This document shows positions 1 through 8,877 of a DNA stretch of 64,000 nucleotides, piece by piece. This DNA is from Streptomyces sp. HUAS MG91 (GTDB lineage: Bacteria; Actinomycetota; Actinomycetes; Streptomycetales; Streptomycetaceae): contig NZ_CP159534.1 in assembly GCF_040529335.1 (NCBI RefSeq), positions 1,178,001 to 1,242,000 on the forward strand, written 5' to 3'. Numbering within the stretch: position 1 is the first letter of the stretch; the number at the start of each line of letters is the position of its first letter. The position numbers and the translations under genes were made by a program. The notes beneath the pieces are model-generated. The model saw only the letters and a program-made list of their open reading frames with translations. It searched no databases and was not told the DNA's origin.

Positions 1-996
1 GTCGAAGACACGGTCGGGGCCGAGCGCGGCGCGCAGGGCGGTCATGGTGCGCTCGGTCGCGTCCGGGTCGTTGGTGAGCACCGGGAAGCTGTCCAGCTCG
101 GTGATCTCCGGGTCGCGCTCGGCGCCGGACGCGGCGGCCTCGGCGCGCACGATCCGCTCGACGGCGGCCAGGACACGCGTGCGGATGGCGCCGCCGTAGG
201 TGCGGATGTTGAGCTTCAGCTCGGCGCGGTCCGGGATGATGTTGGCCTTCGTGCCCGCCTGGAGGGCGCCGACGGTCAGCACGGCGGTCTCGCCGCCGGG
301 AACCTCGCGGGCGACGACCGTCTGGAGGCGGAGCACGGTCGCCGCCGCCATCACCACCGGGTCGATCGCGGTCTCCGGGCGGGAGCCGTGGGCGCCCTTG
401 CCGTGCAGGACCACCTGGAGCGAGTCCGCCGCGGCGAACGACGGGCCCGCGTGCCAGCCGACCGTGCCGGCGGGCAGCGGCGCCACGTGCTGGCCGAGGA
501 CCACGTCGGGGCGGCCGAACCGGTCGAGGAAGCCGTCGTCGAGCATGGCCCGGGCGCCCTGGGCGATCTCCTCGGCGGGCTGGAAGACGGCGACGATCCG
601 GCCCGACCAGTCGGCGCGCGCGTCGCGGAGCAGCCGCAGCGTGCCCAGCAGACAGGTGACGTGCATGTCGTGGCCGCAGGCGTGCATCACGCCGTCGGTC
701 CTGGAGGCGTGGTCGAGCCCGGTGCGTTCCTGGACCGGGAGCGCGTCGAAGTCGGCGCGGAGCAGGACGGTGGGGCCCGGCCCGTTGTCGAGGGTCGCCA
801 CGACGCCCGTACGGCCCACTCCTTCGGTGACGTCGTAGCCGTGGGCGCGGGCGCGCCGGGCGACCTCGGCGGCGGTCCTGGTCTCCTGGAAGGACAGCTC
901 GGGGTGGGCGTGCAGATCGCGGTAGAGGTTCGCGAGGCCCGGGAGCAGGGCCGGGAGGCCGTCGAGCACGGCGGGGGCGGTGGGCTGCTGGGTCAT
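1..996 (-). CDS. M20-family amidohydrolase, partial (C-terminus outside window)
   Basis: Zinc-dependent amidohydrolase of the M20/ACY1 family, which removes N-acyl groups from amino acids or peptides in the cytoplasm. The ATG at 996 is preceded by GGAGG at good spacing. The reading frame then stays open for 332 codons to the window edge, so the C-terminus is missing. The metal-binding HACGHD motif falls near residues 103-108 and a QPAEE motif follows near residue 133, both characteristic of the family. After these comes the dimerisation (lid) region containing GALQAGTKANIIPD. The substrate cannot be told from sequence; hippurate-, indoleacetyl- and aminoacyl-amidohydrolases all look like this. 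An oxidoreductase lies 50 bp upstream on the same strand and may share the transcript. Confidence 0.9.
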   Translation of the reverse strand, partial: MTQQPTAPAVLDGLPALLPGLANLYRDLHAHPELSFQETRTAAEVARRARAHGYDVTEGVGRTGVVATLDNGPGPTVLLRADFDALPVQERTGLDHASRTDGVMHACGHDMHVTCLLGTLRLLRDARADWSGRIVAVFQPAEEIAQGARAMLDDGFLDRFGRPDVVLGQHVAPLPAGTVGWHAGPSFAAADSLQVVLHGKGAHGSRPETAIDPVVMAAATVLRLQTVVAREVPGGETAVLTVGALQAGTKANIIPDRAELKLNIRTYGGAIRTRVLAAVERIVRAEAAASGAERDPEITELDSFPVLTNDPDATERTMTALRAALGPDRVFD

Positions 997-1046
997 GGGT
1001 CCTCCGGCGAGGGACGTGACGGACAGGGGGCGGGCGCGCGGCCCGC

Positions 1047-1961
1047 TCAGGACCGGTCCCCGTACCGGTGGTCGTCCTCGTCGAACGACGCGTAGTAGGC
1101 GGCGGCCATGTCCTCGTCCCCGTGGCCCTGCTCGGCGGCGCGGGTCAGGCGGGCCGCGCTCGCCTCGGCGACGTCGAGGCGGACGCCGCCCGCGCGGCCC
1201 GCCTCCACGATGAGCCGGGCGTCCTTGGCGGCCGTGTCGACCGCGAACTGGGCCGGAGTGAGCCTGTCCTCGCGCACCAGACCGGCCTTCATGCGCAGAT
1301 ACGGCAGGTCGAGGCCGCCGCCCGCGATGGCGTCGAAGAAGTGGTCCGGGTCGACGCCGAGGGCCTCGGAGAGAGCGAGGACCTCACCGGCGGCGCTGGT
1401 GGCCGCCAGGACCCAGCTGTTGGCGACCAGCTTGAGCCGGGTGGCGCTGCCCGCGGCCCCGTCCTCGCCGGTCCACACGGTGCGCGAGCCGACCGCGTCG
1501 AGGACCGGGGCGATCGCGTCGCGGTGCTCGGCGGGGCCCGCCGCGAGGATCAGCAGTTGCCCCTGCTCGGCGGGGCCGCGGGTGCCGAGCACGGGCGCGT
1601 CGAAGAAAACGAGCCGGTTGCGGTCCGCGAAGTCGGCCAGCCGGGTGACGCCCTCGATGCCGGCCGTCGTGGACTGGATCCACGCGGCGCCGGGACGCAG
1701 CCCGTCGGCGGCCTGCCGCATCACGTCCAGGGCGGCGGGTCCGTCGTAGAGCATGGTCAGGACCGTGTCCGCGCCGGTGACGGCCTCGGCCGGGGTGTCC
1801 GTGACGTGCACGCCGTCGGCGGTCAGGGGTTCGGCCTTGGCGCGGCTGCGGTTCCAGGCGCGGACGGTGTGCCCGGCCCGTGCGATGTTCCGGGCCATCG
1901 CGGCGCCCATGATCCCGGTGCCGAGGACCGCCACGGTCGGCTTGTCGGTCGGTGCGCTCAT
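1047..1961 (-). CDS. NAD(P)-dependent oxidoreductase, 3-hydroxyisobutyrate dehydrogenase family
   Basis: A 304-residue beta-hydroxyacid dehydrogenase-type enzyme that oxidises or reduces small hydroxyacids with NAD(P). The N-terminus has the Rossmann dinucleotide-binding signature VLGTGIMGAAMARNIARAG (about residues 12-30). The middle carries the DAPVLGTRGPAEQG substrate-binding segment. The catalytic-lysine region KLVANSW and an all-alpha C-terminal half follow, the usual HIBADH / 6-phosphogluconate-dehydrogenase layout at the usual length. The ATG at 1961 has GGGAG eight bases upstream. It lies just upstream of the M20 amidohydrolase. The true substrate is unknown. Confidence 0.92.
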   Translation of the reverse strand: MSAPTDKPTVAVLGTGIMGAAMARNIARAGHTVRAWNRSRAKAEPLTADGVHVTDTPAEAVTGADTVLTMLYDGPAALDVMRQAADGLRPGAAWIQSTTAGIEGVTRLADFADRNRLVFFDAPVLGTRGPAEQGQLLILAAGPAEHRDAIAPVLDAVGSRTVWTGEDGAAGSATRLKLVANSWVLAATSAAGEVLALSEALGVDPDHFFDAIAGGGLDLPYLRMKAGLVREDRLTPAQFAVDTAAKDARLIVEAGRAGGVRLDVAEASAARLTRAAEQGHGDEDMAAAYYASFDEDDHRYGDRS

Positions 1962-2044
1962 GCCTTCGACTCCCTTGTGTGTGCCTGGTGCCGGTGTTCA
2001 CTCTGCCGCCCGTCCGGTGATCACGTCGAGCCGGGCCGGCCGGC

Positions 2045-2878
2045 TCAGGCCCGGCGGCGGGCCAGCCGCAGTTCCGTCATGTACCGCTTGGTGACGGTGC
2101 CCCCGTAAGCGCGGTCGATGAGCCCGCCGACGCAGTCGAGCAGCCCTGCGCGTGCGGTCGCGTCGAGGGCGCGGGTGCCGGAGAAGGTGCGCAGGAGGTC
2201 GAGGTACTGGCGTGTGGTGAAGGTGAGGTCGCGTTCGTAGCGGCGGAAGACGGGCGGCTCGAACCGGTCGGCGCCGGGCAGTGCCGCGTTGCCCTGCGCG
2301 ATGGTGCGGCCGGCTGCCTCCTGGCTGTCGTACGGGATGTCGTCCGCGGCGGTGAGGCGCAGGCCGGGCGGTGTGGCCGGGTCGAAGCGTTCGTAGCAGT
2401 CCTGCACGTCCACGAAGAACTGTTCGGTGCCGCCCGCGACATGGTGGGTCGACAGTGTGGCGAGCAGGCCGCCGGGGCGCAGCGCGGCGGCGGACCTGGC
2501 GACGCGCACGGCGGGGTCGATCCAGTGGAACGAGGTCGCCGCAAGGACCAGGTCGAAGGGTTCGGGCGGCAGCGGCCAGTCCTCGAACGCGGCGACCTCG
2601 ACGGTGACGCCGGGGTGCCCGGCGAGGTTGCGGCGGGCGACGGCGGCCAGTTCCGTGCCGAGTTCGACGGCGACGATCCGGCAGCCGCGTTCGGCGAGCG
2701 GCAGGGTCGCCAGGCCGGTGCCGCAGCCGATCTCGAGGATCCGGCAGCCGGGTCCCGCCCCGGCGAGCGCCGTCAGGTCGTCGAACACCTGCGGCGGGTG
2801 GCCGGGGCGGGCCCGGTCGTAGGTCTCGGCGGCCTCGGTGAAGGTGCGGCGCAGGCGTTCTCGTTCGGTGTCGGTCAC
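2045..2878 (-). CDS. class I SAM-dependent methyltransferase
   Basis: A 277-residue methyltransferase with a Rossmann-like core. The SAM-binding motif I is ILEIGCGTGLAT near residue 46, followed by the acidic loop VAVELG and the post-motif segment FDLVLAATSFHWIDP that is typical of the Methyltransf_11/25 class. Such proteins methylate small molecules or cofactors; the substrate cannot be read from sequence. It starts with GTG at 2878. It is separated by more than 80 bp from the oxidoreductase downstream and by about 60 bp from the esterase-like gene upstream, so co-transcription is uncertain. Confidence 0.88.
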   Translation of the reverse strand: MTDTERERLRRTFTEAAETYDRARPGHPPQVFDDLTALAGAGPGCRILEIGCGTGLATLPLAERGCRIVAVELGTELAAVARRNLAGHPGVTVEVAAFEDWPLPPEPFDLVLAATSFHWIDPAVRVARSAAALRPGGLLATLSTHHVAGGTEQFFVDVQDCYERFDPATPPGLRLTAADDIPYDSQEAAGRTIAQGNAALPGADRFEPPVFRRYERDLTFTTRQYLDLLRTFSGTRALDATARAGLLDCVGGLIDRAYGGTVTKRYMTELRLARRRA

Positions 2879-2939
2879 CCGGGCACGGTACGGAGACGTG
2901 CCCGGGTGCCGCAGCGCGGGGAGGCGGGGACGGCCCGGT

Positions 2940-4274
2940 TCACGGGGACGCGGGGCCGAGCAGCCGGATCAGCGCGTCGGCCAGGGCGACATGCCAACAG
3001 GCCTGGTCGTGGCCGCCGTTGAACTCGCTGCGGGTGACCTGGTAGCGGGCCGAGTGCAGGGTGTCGTAGAGGGAGCGGCAGTGGTCGACCATGTCGCCCT
3101 CGTGGAGTCCCGCGTCGAGGTGCACGGTGATCGGGCGCGGGGCGGCGGCCGCGTACCTGCCGACGAGCCAGGGCACGCCGAGGACGGGGGCGCGCACGCC
3201 GGGCGGCAGGTCGGGGCGCCACCACAGCGACGGCGACTGGGCGACGACGTGGCCGAACCGGTCCGGCCGCAGATGGCCGGCGTGCAGCGCGGTCGTGCCG
3301 CCGAGGCCCTGTCCGGCGACGACGGTACGGGCGGGATCCTCGCCGGTGAGGGGCCAGCGGTCCGCGGCCCAGGGCAGCAGTTCGTCGGCGAGATGGGTCA
3401 CGAAGGCGTCCCGTGCGCCGAGTTCGCGGGCGCGGGTGTGCCGGTCGACGGCGTCCGGCGCGAGGACGAGCAACGGAGGGAGGCGTCCGTCGGCGATGAG
3501 CAGATCGAGGGTGCGCTGGAATCCGTCGCGGCCGAACCACATGTCGCCGTCGCAGAGGACGAGCGTGGGCAGCCCCGCACCGGCCGGACGTCCGCCGGGC
3601 GGCACGTAGACCCATACGTCACGGGATCCGCCGAGCGCCTCGGCGGGTGCGCGATGGCGTTCGACGCGGCCGGCCGGCACGGTGCCGGCGCGCTCCGCCG
3701 GGGCCCACGGCTCGACCGGCGCGTGCGGCAGCGCGAAGACCGAGCCGTCCGAGGCTCCCCAACGGGACGCCTGGGTACGAGGGTTGAGCGGATCCCGGGC
3801 GGCGTGCGCGGCCAGGGAGCGCAGCCGCTCCTGGAGGACATCGGGAGCGGTGGGCGGCTCCTTGGCCGAGACGTCGGCGGCGAGGCGGTAGGAGCCGCGG
3901 TGGTCGGAGCGCAGCCGCAGCCCGAGGTGCCAGACATCGGTCCCGGGTATCCGCTCCAGGAGCGAGCCCGCGAGGTGCTCGCGGTCGAGGAGCCGGTTCG
4001 CCGTCAGCAGCACCTGCCGGGTGGCGCGGTGGCCGCGCCACAGGAAGGTGACCACCCGGTGGTCGGGCTCGCCGTCGATCTCCTCGACGAGCGGGGTGCC
4101 GCGCCGGGTCGCCTCCCGCCAGAACTCCTCGACGAGCGGCGTCCGGCGCGCCGGGGCGGCCTCGGCCACGCACGCCGCGAGCCGCGCGAGCCGCGGTCCG
4201 GTGACCCGGACCGGCCGGTGGTCCGGCAGGGCGGCGGCGGGCCCGTCCGTGGACTCGGCGACCTGGACGCGCAT
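2940..4274 (-). CDS. enterochelin-esterase-like protein (Fes family) with catalytic Ser replaced by Gly
   Basis: A 444-residue protein with the two-part Fes layout: an N-terminal immunoglobulin-like substrate domain (about residues 1-150, with FLWRGHRATRQV) and a C-terminal alpha/beta-hydrolase domain. Fes enzymes cleave trilactone siderophores to release iron in the cytoplasm. The ATG at 4274 was chosen because GGAAGGGGAG lies directly upstream; the frame extends further without a better site. The C-terminal NGGHDQACW contains the expected catalytic histidine region. The nucleophile elbow reads VVAGQGLGG (GQGLGG at 3297-3314), where family members have GQSxGG, so serine is replaced by glycine. 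Activity is therefore doubtful unless another residue serves. An iron box lies 85 bp upstream of the start, consistent with induction in low iron. Confidence 0.88.
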   Translation of the reverse strand: MRVQVAESTDGPAAALPDHRPVRVTGPRLARLAACVAEAAPARRTPLVEEFWREATRRGTPLVEEIDGEPDHRVVTFLWRGHRATRQVLLTANRLLDREHLAGSLLERIPGTDVWHLGLRLRSDHRGSYRLAADVSAKEPPTAPDVLQERLRSLAAHAARDPLNPRTQASRWGASDGSVFALPHAPVEPWAPAERAGTVPAGRVERHRAPAEALGGSRDVWVYVPPGGRPAGAGLPTLVLCDGDMWFGRDGFQRTLDLLIADGRLPPLLVLAPDAVDRHTRARELGARDAFVTHLADELLPWAADRWPLTGEDPARTVVAGQGLGGTTALHAGHLRPDRFGHVVAQSPSLWWRPDLPPGVRAPVLGVPWLVGRYAAAAPRPITVHLDAGLHEGDMVDHCRSLYDTLHSARYQVTRSEFNGGHDQACWHVALADALIRLLGPASP

Positions 4275-4358
4275 GACTCCCCTTCCCGTCGACAGCCCTC
4301 GGGCTCCCGCGGGCACCGTGGGACGACCGGGGCGTGCGTCAACGCAATCGTCACCAGT

Positions 4359-4377
4359 TGAGGTAAGGCTAGCCTAA
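4359..4377 (-). promoter_or_regulatory. iron box (DmdR1/IdeR-type operator)
   Basis: A 19-bp interrupted palindrome, TGAGGTAAGGCTAGCCTAA. It closely matches the known actinobacterial iron-repressor consensus TTAGGTTAGGCTAACCTAA. It sits upstream of the enterochelin-esterase-like gene, whose start codon is at 4274. The other neighbouring gene, the beta-galactosidase, ends at 4441 and runs on the same strand, so the esterase-like gene is the only plausible target. Repression by iron-loaded DmdR1 is inferred. Confidence 0.85.
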
Positions 4378-4440
4378 GCTAACCACATGCCCGCTGGTGT
4401 TCGTCTCCGGCCCGGAGCTCGCCCCCTCACGAGCGGCGCC

Positions 4441-6498
4441 TCACTCGGCCGGCCTGCGCAGGACCGCCACCTCCCGCGGCGGCAGCACGATCCCGGTCTC
4501 CGTCGGCATGGGGCCGATCAGCACCTCGCCGGTGGTGCCGGGCACGGTGACCGGGGCGTCGGTCCGGTTGACCAGGAAGTCGTACCGGTGGCTCGCGTCG
4601 CGGCGGACGACGTGTTCCACCGACCCCCGTGCCTCCTCGGGGAGCTCGCTGGTCACTCCGGCGGGCGCGAGCAGCGCGGGGAGCAGCGCCGTCAGGCCCT
4701 CGGCGCCCAGGCGGGTGGAGACGTACGCGGCCGATCCGCCGCCCGTCGTACGGCGGGTGACCGCCGGGCGGGCGGCGTAGGAGCCGGTGCGGTAGCGGGC
4801 CAGGACCTCCACGTCCGGGCCGTCGACGCTGATCCGGTCGGTCCACAGGCTGCCGGTCACCGCGCTCAGCGGACCGTCGAGGCCGACGGTGTCGCCGTCG
4901 AGCAGCGGCCCGAACTCCTCGATGCGGATGCCGAGCAGATCGCGCAGGGGGCCCGGGTAGCCGCCGAGGTGGACGTGGTCGTTCTCGTCGACGATCGCGG
5001 AGAAGTACGTGGTCACGAGGTGGCCGCCGTTCTCGGCGTACCGGATGAGCTCCTTGGCGAGCGGCTGCGGCACGACGTGCAGCACGGGCGCGACGACGAC
5101 GTCGTAGCCGGACAGGTCGGTGCCGTGCGCGGGCACGACGTCGGCGCGGATGCCGAGGCCGAGCAGCGCCGTGTACCAGTCGAGGGCCTCGCGGTGGTAG
5201 TCGAGGCGCGAGGTGGGGTGGGAGTCCAGCTCGGCGGCCCACCACGAGTCCCAGTCGAACAGGACGGCCACGCGGGCGGGTTCCCGCTCGCTGCCCGCGA
5301 GCGGCGCGAGCCGTTCCAGGGTGCGGCCGAGGCCGACGACGGACCGGAAGAGCTCGCTGTCCTCCCCCGCGTGCGGCACCATCGCCGAGTGGTACTTCTC
5401 GGCGCCCGCCCGGGACTGGCGCCACTGGAAGAAGCAGACGGCGTCGGCGCCGTGCGCCACGTGGAGCAGCGAGTCGCGGGCCAACTCCCCCGGCTTCTTG
5501 GGCAGATTGACGGGCTGCCAGTTGACGGCACCGGTGGAGTGCTCCATGAGGAACCACGGGCGGTGCCCTGAGATGCCGCTCGTCAGATTGGCCGAGAAGG
5601 ACAGTTCGTCGCGGTCGTGCGGGCCGGGAAGGACGTAGTGGTCGTTGGCGACGAAGTCCACCTCGCCCGCCCAGTCCGCGTAGTCCATGCCCTTGGTGCC
5701 GCTCATGACCATGAAGTTCGTGGTGACGGGGACGCCGGGGGTGAGCTCGCGCAGCAGCTCGCGCTCGGCGCGCAGATGGTCCTTGAGCGCGTCGGAGGAG
5801 AACCGCTTGAAGTCGAGCTGCTGGGTGGGGTTGGGGTGCGAGGCGGCGAGGCGCGGGGGCAGGATCTGGTCCCAGTCGCTGTAGCGCTGGGACCAGAAGG
5901 CGGTCCCCCAGGCGTCGTTGAGGGCATCGAGGGTGGTGTAGCGGCGGCGCAGCCAGGCGCGGAAGGCGCGGGCCGCGTCGTCGGAGTGGTCGTACACGTT
6001 GTGGCAGCCCAGCTCGTTGTTGACGTGCCAGGCGACGAGCGCCGGGTGGCCCGCGTACCGCGTGGCGAGCTCCCGTACCAGGCGCAGCGCGTGCGCGCGG
6101 AAGACGGGCGAGGTGGGCCGCCAGTGCTGGCGGGCGCCCGGCCACAGGGTCTCGCCGGTCGCGGTGACCGGCAGGATCTCCGGGTGGGCGGTGGTCAGCC
6201 ACGGCGGCGGTGACGCGGTGGCCGTGGCCAGGTCGACGCCGACGCCGTGCGCGTGCAGCAGGTCCATGATCTCGTCCAGCCAGCCGAAGTCCCAGCTGTC
6301 GGCGGTGGGCTGGAGCCCGGCCCAGGAGAAGATCGCCAGCGAGACGGTGTTCACCCCGGCCTCGCGCATCAGCCGGACGTCCTCCTCCCACACCTCCCGC
6401 GGCCACTGCTCGGGGTTGTAGTCGGCGCCGTAGCCGAGGCGGCGGGTGCCGTCGGAGCCCTTCGCGTACGGGAAACGGGAGGGAGCGGGGGCGGTCAT
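4441..6498 (-). CDS. beta-galactosidase, glycoside hydrolase family 42
   Basis: A 685-residue GH42 enzyme that hydrolyses terminal beta-galactosides. The N-terminal TIM barrel opens with GYGADYNPEQWP, a GH42 hallmark. The predicted acid/base is Glu162 in HVNNELG and the nucleophile is Glu319 in LMEHSTG. The trimerisation and C-terminal beta domains follow at normal length. No signal peptide is seen, so it should act inside the cell on imported galactosides. The ATG at 6498 has GGAAGGA upstream. It is the last gene of a four-gene run behind two permeases and a binding protein, downstream of LacI operators. The pathway is uptake and cleavage of galacto-oligosaccharides or galactan fragments; the exact sugar is inferred. 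Confidence 0.95.
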   Translation of the reverse strand: MTAPAPSRFPYAKGSDGTRRLGYGADYNPEQWPREVWEEDVRLMREAGVNTVSLAIFSWAGLQPTADSWDFGWLDEIMDLLHAHGVGVDLATATASPPPWLTTAHPEILPVTATGETLWPGARQHWRPTSPVFRAHALRLVRELATRYAGHPALVAWHVNNELGCHNVYDHSDDAARAFRAWLRRRYTTLDALNDAWGTAFWSQRYSDWDQILPPRLAASHPNPTQQLDFKRFSSDALKDHLRAERELLRELTPGVPVTTNFMVMSGTKGMDYADWAGEVDFVANDHYVLPGPHDRDELSFSANLTSGISGHRPWFLMEHSTGAVNWQPVNLPKKPGELARDSLLHVAHGADAVCFFQWRQSRAGAEKYHSAMVPHAGEDSELFRSVVGLGRTLERLAPLAGSEREPARVAVLFDWDSWWAAELDSHPTSRLDYHREALDWYTALLGLGIRADVVPAHGTDLSGYDVVVAPVLHVVPQPLAKELIRYAENGGHLVTTYFSAIVDENDHVHLGGYPGPLRDLLGIRIEEFGPLLDGDTVGLDGPLSAVTGSLWTDRISVDGPDVEVLARYRTGSYAARPAVTRRTTGGGSAAYVSTRLGAEGLTALLPALLAPAGVTSELPEEARGSVEHVVRRDASHRYDFLVNRTDAPVTVPGTTGEVLIGPMPTETGIVLPPREVAVLRRPAE

Positions 6499-6544
6499 GG
6501 GATCCTTCCGGATGGTGCTGCCGTGAACTGGTGCGTGCGCGGGG

Positions 6545-7885
6545 CTACTTGACGGTGAAGCCCTGTTCCTTGCCGTACTTGACCGAGGCGTCCTGCCACG
6601 ACTTCAGGCCGGCGGCCAGCCCGGTGCCGGAGACGTAGGCCTTGCCGACGGTGTCGTTGAAGATCGAGTTGGCGTAGACCTGGTAGGGCAGGTACGACCA
6701 GCCGGAGGAGACGTTCTTCGCGGCCTCGGCGAAGATCTTGTTGGCCTGCTGGCCGCCGAAGTAGTCGAACTTCGCGTTCTGGAACTCCGGGGAGTCCAGG
6801 TCCTCGACGGTCGCCGGGAAGGCGCCCTCGTCGATCCGCGTCCCCACTCCGGCGCCCGCGGCGATGTACTTCGTGAAGGCGTAGGCGAGCGCCTTGTTGT
6901 CGTGCTTGCCCAGCTCGGGGACGGCCAGCGAGCTGCCGCCGTTCTCCGCGCCCGCGTGCTCGCCCGCGGACCACTGCGGCAGCGCGGCCACCCGCCAGTC
7001 GCCGGAGGCCTGCTTCACGCCGGTGACGAAGTTGTTGGGCATCCAGGCGCCGGTGGGCAGGGTGGCGATGGTGCCGTCGCCGAGGCCCTTGTACCAGTCG
7101 TCGGTCCAGCCGGTGACCGGCGCGACGAGCTTCTCGTCGATGAGCTTCTGCCAGACCTCGGTGTACTTGGTGGCGCCCGCGTCGGTGAAGTCGATGCCGA
7201 CGTTCGTGCCGTCGACCTTGTACGGGTGCGAACCCGCCTGCCACAACAGGCTGGTGGTCATCCCGGCGTCCCCGACGTCGCTGGTGATGTACATCTTCGG
7301 GTTGGCCTTGTGCAGCTTGCGGGCGGCCTCCAGGTACGCGTCCCAGGTCGTCGGGACGGTGATCTCGTACTTGTCGAAGACCTTCTTGTTGTAGAAGAGC
7401 GCCATGGGGCCCGAGTCCATGGGCAGCCCCCAGACGCTGTCGCCGTCGGCCACGGAGTTCCACGGGCCCGGGGAGTAGTCGGCCTTCAGCTTGCCCGCGC
7501 CGTACGCGCCGAGGTCGGCGAGCCCCTTGGTCAGGGAGTACTGGCCGATGGCGTAGTACTCGACCTGCGCGACGTCCGGGACGCCCTTCTTCGCGGAGAT
7601 CGCGTTCGACAGCGCCTTGTACTGGTCGTTGCCCGTACCCGCGTTGACCACCTCGACGTGGACCTTCGGGTACTTCTTCTCGAACTCCGCGGCGACGCTC
7701 TTCACCGTGGAGTCCCAGGCCCAGACGGTGAGGGTGCCGCCCTTCTGCAGGGCCGCCCGGAGATCGGCGGCGCCGACCTTCTGGTCGCCCGGGTCGTCGC
7801 CGGAGCCGCCGCAGGCGGTCGCCCCGAGGGCGAGGGCGCAGAGGAGGCCTGTGCCGCGCAGCAGGCGGCGAAGGTGCTTGGGCAT
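6545..7885 (-). CDS. sugar ABC transporter substrate-binding lipoprotein
   Basis: A 446-residue extracellular solute-binding protein (SBP_bac_1 type). The signal peptide ends in the lipobox LGATAC with the lipidated Cys at residue 25, so it is anchored on the outer face of the membrane. The mature part has the usual two-lobe features, including LTVWAWDSTVKSVAAEFEKKYP near the N-terminus and GLPMDSGPMALFYNKK in the hinge region. The ATG at 7885 was preferred over a GTG five codons upstream because GGAAG lies eight bases before it. It delivers sugar, probably a galactoside, to the two permeases encoded just upstream. Confidence 0.93.
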   Translation of the reverse strand: MPKHLRRLLRGTGLLCALALGATACGGSGDDPGDQKVGAADLRAALQKGGTLTVWAWDSTVKSVAAEFEKKYPKVHVEVVNAGTGNDQYKALSNAISAKKGVPDVAQVEYYAIGQYSLTKGLADLGAYGAGKLKADYSPGPWNSVADGDSVWGLPMDSGPMALFYNKKVFDKYEITVPTTWDAYLEAARKLHKANPKMYITSDVGDAGMTTSLLWQAGSHPYKVDGTNVGIDFTDAGATKYTEVWQKLIDEKLVAPVTGWTDDWYKGLGDGTIATLPTGAWMPNNFVTGVKQASGDWRVAALPQWSAGEHAGAENGGSSLAVPELGKHDNKALAYAFTKYIAAGAGVGTRIDEGAFPATVEDLDSPEFQNAKFDYFGGQQANKIFAEAAKNVSSGWSYLPYQVYANSIFNDTVGKAYVSGTGLAAGLKSWQDASVKYGKEQGFTVK

Positions 7886-7942
7886 CACGGTTGCTTCCAC
7901 TTCGTCGTGGTTCTACAGAGGGTTGTCACACGGCCGCCGGGC

Positions 7943-8872
7943 CTACTCCTTGACGCCTCCGGCGGAGAGACCGGACCGCCAGTACTTCTGGAGCAGCAGG
8001 AAGGCGGCGATCAGCGGGACGATGGTGAGCAGGGAGCCGGTGAGGACGAGGTTCGTCACGGTCTCGCCGCCGGAGGTCTGCGCCTGCTTGTTCCAGGAGT
8101 CGAGGCCGAGGGTGAGCGGGTACCAGTCGGAGTCCTTCAGCATGATCAGCGGCAGGAAGTAGTTGTTCCAGGTCGCGACCGTGGTGAAGAGCAGCACGGT
8201 GACCGTGCCGGGCGCGAGGAGCGGCAGGGCCACCCGGAAGAAGGTGCGCACCTCGCCCGCGCCGTCGATCCGGGCGGCCTCCATCAGCTCGGTGGGGATC
8301 GCCTCACTGGCGAAGACCCACATCAGGTACAGGCCGAACGGCGAGATAAGCGACGGCACGACGACCGCCCAGGGGGTGTCGGTCAGGCCGATCTTGCTGA
8401 ACAGCAGGAAGGTGGGGACGGCGAGCGCCGTGGCCGGGACCGCGACGGCGCCGATGACGACGGCGAAGACGGCCTTCTTGCCGGGGAAGTCGAACTTGGC
8501 GAGCGCGTAACCGCCGAGCACCGCGAGGAGCGTGGCACCGCCGGCGCCCACCACCACGTACAGCACGGTGTTGAGGAGCCAGCGGACGAAGACGCCGTCC
8601 TGGTACGTGAAGGTGTCGGCGATGTTGGACCACAGGTCGAAGTCGCCGTCGAACCACAGGCCGAACGAACGGGCCAGCCCCTCCTGCGACTTGGTGGCGC
8701 TGATCAGCAGCCACACCAGGGGCAGCAGGCTGTAGACGAGGACGACTCCGGTGAGCGCGGTCAGCAGGACGCTGCGCCGGGGGCGGCCCGGGGTGTGGCG
8801 GCGCGGGGTGCGCAGGCGCGGGGCCGCCGGCCGGGGCGGTGCGGGCCGGCGCACGGGGGTGCTGGTGGTCAT
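7943..8872 (-). CDS. carbohydrate ABC transporter permease (MalG type)
   Basis: A 309-residue inner-membrane permease with six predicted helices after a proline/arginine-rich cytoplasmic N-terminus. The EAA loop reads EAARIDGAGEVRTFFRVALPLLAPG, the site that docks with the ATPase. The ATG at 8872 lies 5 bp beyond the stop of the other permease gene (8878), with GGGAG inside the end of that gene, so translation is probably coupled. No ATPase gene is present in the operon. Streptomycetes commonly energise such importers with the shared ATPase MsiK, which is likely here (inference). Confidence 0.93.
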   Translation of the reverse strand: MTTSTPVRRPAPPRPAAPRLRTPRRHTPGRPRRSVLLTALTGVVLVYSLLPLVWLLISATKSQEGLARSFGLWFDGDFDLWSNIADTFTYQDGVFVRWLLNTVLYVVVGAGGATLLAVLGGYALAKFDFPGKKAVFAVVIGAVAVPATALAVPTFLLFSKIGLTDTPWAVVVPSLISPFGLYLMWVFASEAIPTELMEAARIDGAGEVRTFFRVALPLLAPGTVTVLLFTTVATWNNYFLPLIMLKDSDWYPLTLGLDSWNKQAQTSGGETVTNLVLTGSLLTIVPLIAAFLLLQKYWRSGLSAGGVKE

Positions 8873-8877
8873 CGCGT

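Noticed and set aside
7886..7900. A five-codon longer start (GTG 7900) for the binding lipoprotein.
   Set aside because: The ribosome binding site GGAAG lies within that extension and fits the ATG at 7885, which also gives a normal signal peptide.
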